A stretch of 64,000 nucleotides of DNA from positions 67,932,841 through 67,996,840 of the forward strand of contig NC_092048.1 in NCBI RefSeq assembly GCF_003086295.3, written 5' to 3'. The first letter of the stretch is position 1; each line of letters begins with the position of its first letter. Below are positions 1-10,072 of the stretch, one piece after another. The notes under the pieces were generated by a model that saw only the letters and a program-made list of their open reading frames with translations, was not told where the DNA came from and did not search any database. Origin of the DNA: Arachis hypogaea (Eukaryota > Streptophyta > Magnoliopsida > Fabales > Fabaceae). A program made the translations under genes and the position numbers.

Positions 1-94
1 TTGGCGCCTCTTCCCACGCTAGGCGCCACTCCCCAAGTGGGAAAACATTGAATCCTTTTTATTTCCCACCATTCAAATCACACCCTTCACCACT

Positions 95-102
95 TATAAA
101 AG
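95..102 (+). promoter_or_regulatory. TATA-box-like TATAAAAG upstream of 3' ORF
   Basis: TATAAAAG lies about 250 bp upstream of the 3' ORF start at 346, in a C-rich, G-poor stretch. It could be an internal promoter for the 3' ORF. Sequence match only, with no evidence of use. Confidence 0.35.
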
Positions 103-230
103 CCTCACCTTCCCAACTCTTCTCCCACTTCAAACCCCTAATCACACACGAAAAATAATCCAAACACTTTTCTTCTTCTTTTCTCTTTTCGCCTTCCACT
201 ACCTCTCTTCTCCTACTTCTTTTCCCTTTT

Positions 231-267
231 CTTGATTGGGACAATCAAGTCCTAAGTTTGGTGTTGG
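231..267 (+). other. Hairpin + polypurine-like cassette, internal copy of R1
   Basis: An 8-bp perfect stem CTTGATTG/CAATCAAG with loop GGA (231-249) is followed by TAAGTTTGGTGTTGG (253-267). The trailing sequence matches the one directly before this element's own 3' LTR (2819-2834). It is the internal member of a pair of cassettes seen in four elements of this window. Confidence 0.7.
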
Positions 268-345
268 AGCAAAACCTTATTTTGCTTGCCTCTCTTGCAA
301 CCTTCCCCAATTTTTTTACAACCTCAAACACTCTCTCTCAACCTA

Positions 346-1872
346 ATGGCACCATCAAAAAGCTCAACCTCAAAAAAAAAGAAAAACCAAGGAACCAACC
401 TCTGGATCCTCAAGCTCATCTTTTAACGAATACAAGTTTCTTTCCGCATTCAACCAAAATAAATTTTATGGTTGGGTAAGTGAGAGGGAAATTATTCCAG
501 AGGTTGGGTTCCAATTAGGGAGGAACAAGCATCTTGAGATCAACATTGAGATTAACAATAGGGGCTGGTCAATCCTATGCAACCCACCAAGGAAGGTAGT
601 AGAGAGCTTGGTGAGGGAGTTTTATGCCAACACTGTGCCTCAGCCAAGACAACCCTATGGCTACATTAGCTATGTGAGGGGGAAGTTCATTACTATAGTC
701 CCTCTAACATAGAGAGGATGCTAATGGTGAAGAGAACAAGCTCCACCCGGAGCTTTGAAGAAAGAATGAAGCAACAAGACCCTGGATTTGATGAAATCCT
801 GAACGAGATTTTCGTGCTAAACGTGCATTGGATAAATGATAAGGATGGGATACCCAACCAATTGAGAAGAAGGGATCTGAGCCCCCAAGCTAGAGGGTGG
901 CTGAAATTTGTGAAGAGGTCCCTAATCCCCACATCCAACACTTCAGAGGTGACCAAGGAGAGAGCTGTGCTCATATACAACATCATGAAAGGTGAGAATG
1001 TCAATATGGGAGAGCTAATTGCCAACAACATTAACAAAGTGCTGAAAAGCACCAGTGACAACATGAGGTTGGCATTCTCCAGCATCATACAGAGGCTATG
1101 TGATGAAGCTGGAGTTGAAAAGATTATTGATGAGGTGCTAGTGAAACAAGACAAATTCATAACTACCAGAGAACAAAGAGCTCATGCTCATGAGCCACAT
1201 GTGCAGCAACAACAAGAAGAAGAAGAGGCAGAAGAGCAACCACACTTTCTAGTACTTCAACCACCACCACCACACTACCAATACCAATAATTTCCTGAAG
1301 GCTTCAACTGGGAACAGCTGCAAGGAGATGTACACCAAATGAAGGGAGACCTACATCACCTGAGAGAAGATGTCAACCAACTCAATGAGACTCAGCAACA
1401 ACAATGGAGTCAAGTCAATGAGAACATCTAACAACTCCAAGGGAGTTTCGAGAATCTCAAGGAGCAGAAAGAATAGATTAACTAGGGAGAGGTGCAAGGC
1501 AGCCTAGGAATGATTCTGGAGTACCAACTACATCAAATGGGGAGCCTAGCTGAGTTCAGACATCTTTATGACGCTAGAACTTTAGCAAGAGAGGATTATG
1601 ACTGCTATGCACAAAAAAAGTTGAGCTACTTGTGCAATGCAGTAGCCAACATGAACCCCAAATACCCCACCTATATGCAGAAAATGGAGGAACTTAGTGC
1701 ACGGCAGGAAGAGATTGCGTACCAGCACAAGGAAAATGTGAAGTCTTATATGAGAAGGTTGGGATTTTGGAAACCCAAGGATAAAAAGGCACAGGAAGGA
1801 TCCTCCAAGAAGGATGAATGTGGCTCCACCCCTTCCAAGAAGAAGGACAAAGGAAAGGGGCCAGTGAACTGA
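346..1872 (+). pseudogene. Decayed 3' ORF, putative plant transposon protein family
   Basis: Start chosen at ATG 346 (MAPSKSSTSKKKK), a basic Ser/Lys-rich N-terminus like those of the R8 and R10 3' ORFs. A frameshift in the A-rich tract near 370-410 moves reading to frame 2, where NKFYGWVSER and VRGKFIT occur. A stop at 710-712 and a second shift return it to frame 1 (718-1290), followed by in-frame stops at 1288-1290 and near 1430-1480. The open part 1492-1872 ends in a Lys-rich tail. The family resembles 'putative plant transposon protein' domains (Pfam PF20167 from memory) found 3' of pol in plant gypsy elements. Its biochemical role is unknown. Clearly non-functional here. Confidence 0.75.
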
Positions 1873-2798
1873 AGATGAAGCTGCTCAAGGTTGTTAAGTC
1901 TCATGGTTGACACTCTCTAATTTCTGAATCATGTTTAAGCTTTTGTTTGATTTACTTTCTGTCAAAAAATAAATAGTCATGCTAGGATAGTTTATGTTTT
2001 CTGCTTAGTTTTATTTCATGCTTGAAGTCCTTTATGAGTTTCTTAAACTTCAAGAAAGAAAATGCAATGTATTTCAAGTTTCCTTTTTCAACATAAATAA
2101 AGTAGAGCTTGTCTTCATAAGAGTTACTGTGAGCTGTGCAAAACAAGAGTAAGAGAAACCAAGGCCAAGAGAGATCATTCAACAAACTATGAAACAAGGA
2201 ACTAAGTGTAGTACCTTGAATGAACTAAAAAAAAAGAAAATGAGTCATGGAAAGCAACTAGTCTTAGAAGGTATAACAAGAAAAAGTTAAGGGGTGCTCC
2301 TTGAAAATCCATAAAACCAAGGAGTAGTAAGCAAAAAAGACCCAAGGCTCTGAGCATCAACTACTAGGATGGGAAAGAAACATTAAAAAGCTCAAAAAAG
2401 AGTTGAAGATCCTAGTAGATTCTTGTGGTGAAGATGTGTCAAGAAGAGACCTGGGCAAGTAAATTCTTAGGGGTGCTTCAACACCCAATACCCTAAAACC
2501 AACTGGTTTGGGAGTGCTAATTGAAAGATTAATTAAAGGGTTGTCTTGAGACAAAACACTTAGAGTCGTTGTCAAGAAAGCACAAACAAAAGTAAGAGAA
2601 ACAACTCTTACTACTTCAAGGTGACAATCAATAGAAAGGACGCCTGAAGCTTATACTTGAAAGAACCCTCAAAGATCTAAGAGTTTTTCATGACATTAAA
2701 ACATTTATACATGTGTTGAATACTTAGTCCTACCCTTGGTCATGTTGCATTCATTCAAGGCCAAGGTCTCAGATTTATAAAAGGCCTACTTACATTGA
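1873..2798. other. Non-coding 3' internal region of R1
   Basis: A-rich sequence between the 3' ORF and the polypurine-tract cassette. I see no convincing ORF or structured RNA. It corresponds by position to the 1.1-1.7-kb non-coding stretches before the 3' LTRs of R5, R8 and R10. Confidence 0.5.
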
Positions 2799-2834
2799 TT
2801 TGCTTGGGACAAGCAAAGCTTAAGTTTGGTGTTT
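2799..2834 (+). other. Hairpin + polypurine tract of R1 3' LTR
   Basis: An 8-bp perfect stem TTTGCTTG/CAAGCAAA with loop GGA (2799-2817) is followed by CTTAAGTTTGGTGTTT, which abuts the LTR start TGATGACTTG. By position this is where plus-strand priming would occur. The stem differs from the internal copy at 231 while remaining fully paired. Confidence 0.7.
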
Positions 2835-5412
2835 TGATGACTTGAATCATCTACCCTTGTTTCTTGCATAAAGAGGACTATAAAAGAGCATCAATCTCAA
2901 CTGATCATTGCAATTCATGCATTAATTGATGAATATTATGGTACATTGCTTTGAGATGAGTTGTGCTCAATTTCAGGTGAAAAAGACATAAAAAATGGGA
3001 AGAAAGCAACAAAGAAGCTGGGTGTGTGAAACTGGCGTGCCACTTGGAGCAAACACCACAAAAAATGCACTGGCGTGGCACGCTAGGAGCTGGGCGTAGC
3101 ACGCCAGTTCTAAATTCCAGAGGAGAAGTCTCAAGCATTCACATGTGCGTGGCACGCCAGGAACTGGGCGTGGCACACTAGTACAAAGTTCCAGAGAGCA
3201 ATAATGGAGGACACTAAAGGGGCATGGCATGCCAGGTTGGGCGTGGCACGCCTAACCCATCACCTACTATGGGCGTGCCACTTAAGCCAAGGGGTGTGGC
3301 ACGCCAGCTCACCACTCTAGGAGGAACCATCACTATGGCGTGCCACTTGGTATCGAAGGCGTGGCACGCCAGCTCCAAAAAGTCACTTGGGCGTGCCACT
3401 TGAGGAACCAAGCGTGGCACGCCAAGCTTGAGAAGTCCACAAATGTATGGGCGTGCCACTTGAGCAGCATGGTGTGGAACTGGTACAAAATCCCAGAGAA
3501 GGTGCTGAAGGCCAATGAAGTCTGGGCGTGCCACTTGAGGTCGAAGGCGTGGCACGCCAGGCTCTCAGTTTCACTTAGGTGTGCCACTTGAGCAACCAGG
3601 CGTGGCACGCCAATGCACAAAGAGGCCAAAGCAAGGGCTGGGCGTGCCACTTGGTATCGAAGGCATGGCATGCCAGTCCAAGAATCTCACTATGGCGTGC
3701 CACTTGAGTGCTGGGCGTGGCACACTAGCTGCAGGAACCAAGGCAAGATCAAGAGCGTGGCACGCCAGCCTCTAGGCGTGGCACGCTGGTACATAATTCC
3801 AGAGAGGATGAAGGAGGCCAAATACATGGGCGTGCCACTTGGTATCAAGGGCGTGGCACACCATCCACTATTCCTCACTTGGGCGTGGCATGCTAGTGTC
3901 ATTCAGAAAGCAAAAGCCATTGGAGCATGCCACTTGAGTTCGTGGCGTGGCACGCCAAATAGAAGAATCACTTGCCTACAAAGGGCGTGGCATGCCAGAC
4001 CTTGGGCATGCCATGCTAGTTCAACTTTCCAGAGAGCTTGATCAAGCGTGCAACAAGGGCATGGCACACCAGACCCTGGGCATGCCATGCTAGTTCAAGT
4101 CTCCAGAGGCAAGAAGAAGAGGAAAAAGGCTTGGGCATGCCACTTAAGCTCGAAGGCGTGGCACGCCAGGCCACATGGGTATTAAAAGACCCTGGGCGTG
4201 CCACTTGAGCTAGAAGGCGTGGCACGCCAGGGATGTTATTGAAGACGAGCGTGCCACTTGAGGGACTGGGCATGGCACGCCAAGCTAGGATTGGAGAAGC
4301 ACGTGACACGCCACTGAAGCGCCAGCCACACGCCAGTGGAAAGTCACACCTATTGAGTTTATTTTCCTTCCAAATTGTAATTTTCATTTTTCACTTTTGT
4401 AATTCTTTTATTTTGAGAGCTAGGAGTAGTACAAATACCCCCAAGAAGTACTGAAGAAGGGGGTTAAGCTGTTAGAGAGATTAGTTTTAGATTCACTTTT
4501 ATACTTCATCATCTTCTTTACTTTTAAGTACTTTTCTTTGAGCTATAAGTAGCTCAATTCCCTCTCATTGAGAGAGGGAGCTCTGTTGTACTTGATGGAT
4601 TGATGATAGTGAAATTCTTTTTCTCTTCATCTTCTCTTTGATTTGATAGAAGGAATTTTGTTTCTAATGCTTAATGTTCAATTATCTTGGAAAAGAGATT
4701 GAATGCAAAATGGGTTTCATGGGAACCTTGGGAAAGGAAACATGAAACCATGCTTGAAATCCCTTCTCACACTTGAGTAGGATCTGGGTTTTGGTGTTTG
4801 GATATGGTGACATATAATCCTCCCTCTACTTGGACCTATAATGATGTGTGGTATAATCAGGGACCAAGCATATCTCTCTTCATGAACAATTAGACCAAGA
4901 AATTGGCTATTGATCAAGATCTGAGAGATTGAGTCACCAAGAGATTGGGGCTCAATCAATCATGATTGCCAAGAGGTCAATGAGTTGCATGATTGAAGAG
5001 GATATAAGCTGAAATTGATCTAAAGAGACAACATCTCCTGATCTCAATGAATTTCCCCACTCTTATCTACCACTTTCTTTATAGCTTGATTTTACATTCT
5101 GCAATTCCCCATTCCCATTTACAATTAAGTCATTTATAATTCTGCACTTTACATTCTGCCATTTCCATTTCTGTACTTTATTGCTTTCCTTTACATTTTA
5201 GCCATTTACATTTCTGCCATTTATAATTCTGCAAATTACAATCTATCTGTTCCGCTTGACTAATTCATCAATTGATTAAAACTGCTCAAATTTGCCAATC
5301 TCTGTGGATACGATCCCACTCCACTGTGGGTTATTACTTGACGATAATTTTGGTGCACTTGCCAAAAGAACTGATTCACCATTTTTGAATGGGGTGTGAA
5401 TTGGACTCATCA
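2835..5412 (+). repeat. 3' LTR of R1 (about 2.6 kb)
   Basis: The LTR starts TGATGACTTG next to a polypurine-like tract and ends in GACTCATCA, giving TGATGA/TCATCA terminal inverted repeats. Near the right end is the block found in other LTRs here (GATCCCACTC... GTTATTACTTGACGA... GTGCACTTGCC). An alternative right end is ACCA at 5381. It contains a 1.3-kb hairpin array (3020-4335). The stretch around 4560-4620 (GAGAGAGGGAGCTCTGTTGTA) is similar to R7's LTR near 43000, so the families are related. Confidence 0.6.
3020..4335. repeat. Array of GGCGTGCCAC / GTGGCACGCC hairpins
   Basis: Two units alternate irregularly over 1.3 kb: A = GGGCGTGCCACTTG (about 14 copies, counted by eye) and B = GGCGTGGCACGCC (about 24 copies, itself an odd palindrome). 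Where A precedes B they form a 10-bp perfect stem with a 14-nt loop, always 34 nt long, for example 3337-3370, 3525-3558 and 4195-4228. Many other copies carry one or two CpG-to-TpG or CpA changes. Several spurious ORFs on both strands are by-products of these repeats. Confidence 0.85.
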
Positions 5413-6264
5413 CTCAACGTTGGAGTGCCAACATTCTTCTACCCACGCGTACGCGTGCCTTGCACGTTTGCACCTTTGGATTCAGAAAGCGCATCCACGC
5501 GTGCGTGTCGATGCAAAAATCCCATTTCCAGTTTTAAAAACATGTAGAAGAGCGTTGGCCTCAACGTTGGACTAGCAACGTTCCCTCCAACGTTGGCCTA
5601 TCCACGCGTGCGCGTGCTGTACTCGTGTGCGTGGATTTTCAAAAGTTAAGCCCGCGAGTACGCGCCATAGACACGTATGTTGGCCACCAAAGTTTGAGGT
5701 AGCATTTGGAGTCCAATGTTAGCCTTCCATGCGTATGCGTCAGCTACGCGTGCACGTGGATTGCCAGAATTTCTAATCCACGCGTACGCGTACAGCACAT
5801 GTGCGCGTCGCTATAGATTTTCAAAATCTCCAGAAAGCTCATTTATTCACAACATTGGGGGTAACGTTGGATTGCCAATGTTCCCTCCAACGTGGGCACT
5901 AGCAGATTATGCAGAATCTTGCTCTACTTCCTTCTCAATGTTTAAGGCAACGTTGGTAGTCCAACATGGCCACCAACATTGCTTCTTGTTCGTCCTTTCC
6001 ATGTTCCTTTTTCAACTTCCTCCCATGATTTCCTTCACCTATCATCAACCAATACATGCATCAAACCCTTACTAAAGTCATGAGAATTCTCATCATTCTT
6101 AGCACACAAGTAATTATAGCGTAATTCTCATGAAATTGCATCAAATTAACCATGGTTAGATGAATTTAGGCATACATGAATTTCTAACCCAATTGCTTAC
6201 TTATAACTCAAGAAAGTGCATAAAACCTATTAAAAACAAAGAAAAAGGCTAATGAAACTAGCCT
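5413..6264 (-). repeat. Partial LTR of R2 (5' portion)
   Basis: Read on the minus strand it begins TGATGCTAGGGCATCTTAGG and aligns by eye with the start of the 6694-8754 LTR. It carries the same AACGTTGG/CCAACGTT and CACGCGTACGCGTG palindrome clusters (about 5415-5960). Before it on the minus strand is the purine-rich GTTGTGGGAA, which fits a polypurine tract. It is truncated at 5412 by R1. Confidence 0.6.
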
Positions 6265-6489
6265 AAGATGCCCTAGCATCATTCCCACAACCAACTTTAT
6301 GCACTCATTAGCATTAGTTACTAGGGAAGACGACCCGAGAGTCTAAATACTCTCGGTTTATATTTGATTTGAACTGTGACAATATCTTGAATTGAATTTT
6401 GATTGAGAGGATCCATTTCCGGTTTGGACTATACTCACAACGAAATTACTTTATCTAGTTTTCTGAATTGGCGTAATTCTATCTACCAA
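6265..6489 (+). repeat. LTR 3'-end fragment within R2
   Basis: Read on the plus strand this resembles the last 200 bp of R9's LTR (around 58320-58490). Shared blocks are the acgaccCGAG... ACTCTCGGTT motif and the CTATACTCACAACGAA block followed by GGCGTAATTCTATCTACCA. No LTR 5' end and no PBS are present, so it is a fragment or a convergent part of R2's internal region. Confidence 0.45.
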
Positions 6490-6668
6490 GTGGTTAGTGC
6501 AATTAATCAAACAGTTAGTGGATTAGTGTGCTAGAAAGTAAATGAACAAAGAAAAACAACTTAAATTGCAGAAAACAGCAGTAAACACTGAAATTAAAAC
6601 TGATCAAAAGGAAAGAAAAGTGTTCAATCTAGTTATCCTCTAATTTAATCATTGTTAATGCAAAATCA

Positions 6669-6687
6669 ATCCCCGGCAATGGCGCCA
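6669..6687 (-). other. R2 primer-binding site (tRNA-Asp type)
   Basis: The minus strand reads TGGCGCCATTGCCGGGGAT, six bases after the LTR end TGCATCA. It complements the 3' end of plant tRNA-Asp(GUC) with one mismatch. Leader sequence 6490-6668 follows and is homologous to the R7 leader after 43872. Confidence 0.75.
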
Positions 6688-7666
6688 TAAACTTGATGCA
6701 CGAAAATCTGTCTCTCAACAAATTTCCCTCAGCAAGTATACCGAATTATCGTCAAGTAAAAACTCACAATAGAGTGAGGTCAAATCCCACAGGGATTGAT
6801 TGGTTGAGAAACTTTAATTAAAGGAGTATTCTAGTTGAACTAAGCGAAACTAAATTGAGAATTGCAGAAATTTAAATGGCGGGAAACGTAAACAGCAAGG
6901 AATGTAAATAACTGAAAATAAATTACAGAATGTAAGGAGCAGAAATTAAATTGCAGAAACTTAAATGGGAATGGGGATGATTGAGCATAAATGTAAACAA
7001 CAGAAATTAAAGAATGGGAGAGATCAGAATGGGGAGGTACATTGGGCTTAGGAGATATTGCATTCTCCGTATCAAGTTCATTCTCATCTCTTCCTCAATC
7101 AATGCATTCATTGATCTTCTTGGCAATCTTAGGTGATTGGATCCCAATGTCTTGGCAATCCAATCTCTCTAAGCTTGAACAATTGCCCAATGTCTTGTTC
7201 TAATTGCTCATGGGAAGAGATGAAGTACGATCACTAATTATACCACATGTTTTTCTGGATCAAAGTATTGGTAGAATTACATGTCACTATATTCATCCAA
7301 CCCCCAGCCCAGTCCAACATGAGAAAGAATTTCTAGCATGATTTCCTCATTCCTCTTTCAAGGTTCCGAGAAAATCCAAGTATGAACAATTTCTCTTTCG
7401 AGACAACTGTTCAATTTAATGGAGATCGAAAGCTTTCAAGCAAAATCAAGAGAAAAGATAGAGGAAGAAAAATAAAAACTGTTATTGATCCATTGAATTA
7501 CAACATAGCTCCCTAATCTAATGCAGAGGGGTTTAGTTGTTCATAGCTCTGGGAATGGAATTTGAAATTGAAAAGTGCATTGCAAAAGTAAACTGAATTT
7601 ACAGAGAGTGTTTACAATCTTGGATCCCTAGGTTCCCGATCCCCCTTTTCTAACTCAAACTCTCTG

Positions 7667-7675
7667 CTATTTATA
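7667..7675 (-). promoter_or_regulatory. TATA box of R2 LTR
   Basis: The minus strand reads TATAAATAG, a strong plant TATA match, downstream of the hairpin cluster in transcription direction. A TATATATAG occurs at the matching place in the homologous R7 LTR (42840-42848), which supports both. Confidence 0.55.
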
Positions 7676-7739
7676 CACTTTCTTCCTTCAGTCTTCTAGT
7701 CTTTGGACTGGGCTTTGGCCTTTGTTGAAGTAGTTAAAG

Positions 7740-8500
7740 TGGCTCTTCAATGACGTTGAGAAGGGACGTTGGTAACTAACGTTCATACTCTGCATGGGTG
7801 CCCAATTGTAATATTGCTGGCATCAACGTTGGTGATCAACATTGAGTCAAACGTTCTTTTGAAAAAGGATTGAGCGTTGCCACTAACGTTTGACTCAACG
7901 TTTGTGCACCAATGTTAGTTCATCCACACGTGCGCATCGCCCACACGTACGCGTCAAAATAGCATTTTGCGCGTATGCGTTGCTCACGCGTTCGCAAGAT
8001 TGGTTAAAATTCACGTTCATACATACATGTCACAGCAAATTTTCCAACTCCAGATTTAAAATTTTTATCGCAGGCGTTGGACCTAACGTTGGTTCACCAA
8101 CGTTACCTCCAACTTTGCATACTTGTGCGTACACACACTGCTTGTGTGTGCGCACACTTGAACTTTTTCTTCTTATGCGTACGCACACAATGCCATGCGT
8201 ACACACAAGGCAATTTTCTCAGCTCCAACTTTGAGTCTCATCGAAGACGTTGGAGGTAATGTTGGTGAGCCAATGTTCCCTTCAACGTTGCACCCCTTTT
8301 TGTAAGAACATTTCCAGCAACGTTGGTGAGCCAACTTTGGCCACCATCGTTGCACTTTAAGCCCATTTAGAACGTTGCCTAGCAATGTTGGTGAGCCAAC
8401 TTTGGCCACCAACATTGCATGGCCCTCTTCCTCAACGTTTGAGGCAACATTGGTGAGCCAACTTTGGCTATCAACGTTGCTTCCCTTGCCATTTCTTTGC
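7740..8500. repeat. AACGTTGG / CCAACGTT hairpins and CGCGTACGCGT-type palindromes
   Basis: Repeated inverted units occur around GTTGG-TGAG-CCAAC and AACGTTGGT-TC-ACCAACGTT (8085-8104, 9-bp stem). Between them lie CGTACGCGT-type sequences (7925-8210). This is the same architecture as the arrays in the other LTR families, with a different stem sequence. Confidence 0.75.
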
Positions 8501-8754
8501 TTCTTTGCACCTATCATCAACCAAACAAATGCATTAAAGTCTTGCTATAATCACAAGATTTTTGCATCATTCATATCATCAAGCAAATCTAGCATAAATC
8601 TCATGAAATGCATCAATTTAACAATGTTTGATTGAATCAAAACATGCATGAAATTCTCATCCAATTCCTTACTTATTGCTCAAGAAAGTGTATGAAACCT
8701 AATGAAAACAGATGAAAAAGGCTTGTGAAACTGGCCTAAGATGCCTTTGCATCA

Positions 8755-10072
8755 CATTGCATCTCTATGTCTCACTCCATACCTTTGAAGGAGAGATTCA
8801 AGTTATTTATTACAAAAATGACTTCCACAATCACTTGTCAAACTTCTTGGTACCCTAAATTGGCTAATGATGTTTTTCTTGAGAAATTAAAGAACTACTT
8901 TTGAGATATTTGTTGGCACAACCACTGCTTCAATCCATTTTGACACATAATCTACAGCCACCAAGATGTAGAATTTGAGTATGATGATGGTAATGGACCC
9001 ATGAAGTCAATTTTCTAAACATCAAATAATACAACCTCTAATAGTTTTGTGGCATCTCATATCTCTTAGGCAGATTTTCATCTCTTTGACATTCAGCACA
9101 CTTTTTAAGAAACTTCTAGAGTCTTTAAATAAAGTAAGCCAATAGAAGCCATACTGAAGCACCTTCATTGCTGTTCTCTCCCCACCAAAGTGTCCCTCAT
9201 ACTCGGATCCATGACAATGCCATAAAATTTCTTGGATCTCTTCATTAGGTATGCACCTCTGTAGTATTCCATCTGAGCATCTTTTGAACAAATAGGATTC
9301 ATCCCACGAGAAATACTTAGCATTATTTAAGAGATTTTTTATTTATTTCTTAGTAAAATCTTTTGTGATAATCCTTCCAGCTTTGTAGTTGGCAATATCT
9401 GCAAACCATGGTGCTTCATGGATCATCAAGAGATGCTCATCAGGAAATTGCTCATTGACAGTAGAGGTATGATCTTGGTGGCTTTCAAGAGGGAGCCTGG
9501 AGAGGTAGTCTGCTAGTTGGTTCTCTACTCCCTTTCTATCTCTTATCTCAATGTCAAACTCTTGAAGTAGAAGAATCCATCTTATGAGTCTTTGTTTTTC
9601 CACCTGATTAGTCAAAAGATATTTTAGTGCAGTATGATTAGTATATACAATAACTTTTGACTCAATCAAATAAGATCTAAACTTGTCAAAATCAAAGACA
9701 ACAGTCAACAATTCTTTTTCAGTGGTTGTGTAGTTTTTTTAGGCCTCATTTAATACCCTACTAGCATAATATATGATATGCAAAATCTTGTCTTGTCTCT
9801 GTCCTAATACTGCACCAATTGCAAAGTTACTAGCATCACACATCAATTCAAAAGGTAGATTTCAAATTGGTGGTGCTAAGATAGGTGCAGAGGCAAGCTT
9901 TGCCTTGAGGGTCTCAAAAGCAATTAAACATTTTTTGTCAAAATTGAAAGGATTACCAGAGGCCAAAATATTGCTCAAAGGTTTGGCAATCTTTGAGAAA
10001 TCCTTGATAAACTTTCTATAAAACCCAGCATGACCCAAAACTTCTAATTGCCTTGACATTATTTGGTGGTGG
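8755..10072 (-). pseudogene. pol: R3: relic of Athila-like pol (RT end, RNase H, integrase)
   Basis: Minus-strand pieces in order: the RT C-terminus with GFYRKFIKDFSKIAKPLSN (10072-9862); RNase H with the tether KFRSYL...[12 protein letters not shown] and [18 protein letters not shown] (9711-9343); an integrase zinc-finger remnant (HGSEYEGHFGGERTA, 9291-9022); and the start of the catalytic core with a GSHFCNK-like motif near 8800. There are several frameshifts and stops. The core ends abruptly at 8755, where R2's LTR begins. The other end is cut at 10073 by R4. Non-functional. Confidence 0.85.

Larger units (their letters stand above)
1..5412 (+). mobile_element. R1: 3' part of Athila-like LTR retrotransposon
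   Basis: The window opens inside the internal region of a plus-strand element. In order it holds a TATA-like box, a hairpin plus polypurine-like cassette, a decayed 3' ORF, about 0.9 kb of non-coding DNA, a second cassette and a 3' LTR. The gag-pol part lies left of the window. It appears inserted in the LTR of R2, whose remaining part starts at 5413. The left end and the target duplication cannot be checked. The assignment to the Athila-like group rests on the 3' ORF family and on similarity of layout to R10. Confidence 0.7.
5413..8754 (-). mobile_element. R2: small LTR element inserted in R3 integrase
   Basis: Read on the minus strand there is a full 5' LTR (8754 to 6694), a tRNA-Asp type PBS, a leader to about 6490, a 225-bp foreign-looking piece, and the beginning of a second LTR of the same family (6264 downward) that is cut by R1 at 5412. 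The internal region is only about 430 bp, so this is a deletion derivative, a very small non-autonomous element or a recombination product. The LTR's 5' end interrupts the integrase reading frame of R3 at 8755. Confidence 0.6.
6694..8754 (-). repeat. R2 5' LTR (about 2.06 kb)
   Basis: On the minus strand it runs TGATGCAAAGGCATC ... GTGCATCA, directly followed by a PBS. It is the same family as the R7 LTR (31771-31968 plus 42103-43848), sharing the block around ATCCCTGTGGGATT and GAGTTTTTACTTGAC. It holds a TATA box (7667-7675) and a dense hairpin cluster (7740-8500). Confidence 0.75.

Noticed and set aside
3020..4335. CRISPR-like array of palindromic repeats
   Set aside because: Plant LTR context, irregular spacing, two alternating units and diverged copies. 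No cas genes and no unique equal-length spacers.
2905..4387. Many overlapping ORFs on both strands in the R1 LTR
   Set aside because: They are produced by the GC-rich palindromic repeats. Frames overlap on both strands, contain only repeat-encoded words (ACHLRS, VARPG and similar) and start at unrelated points.
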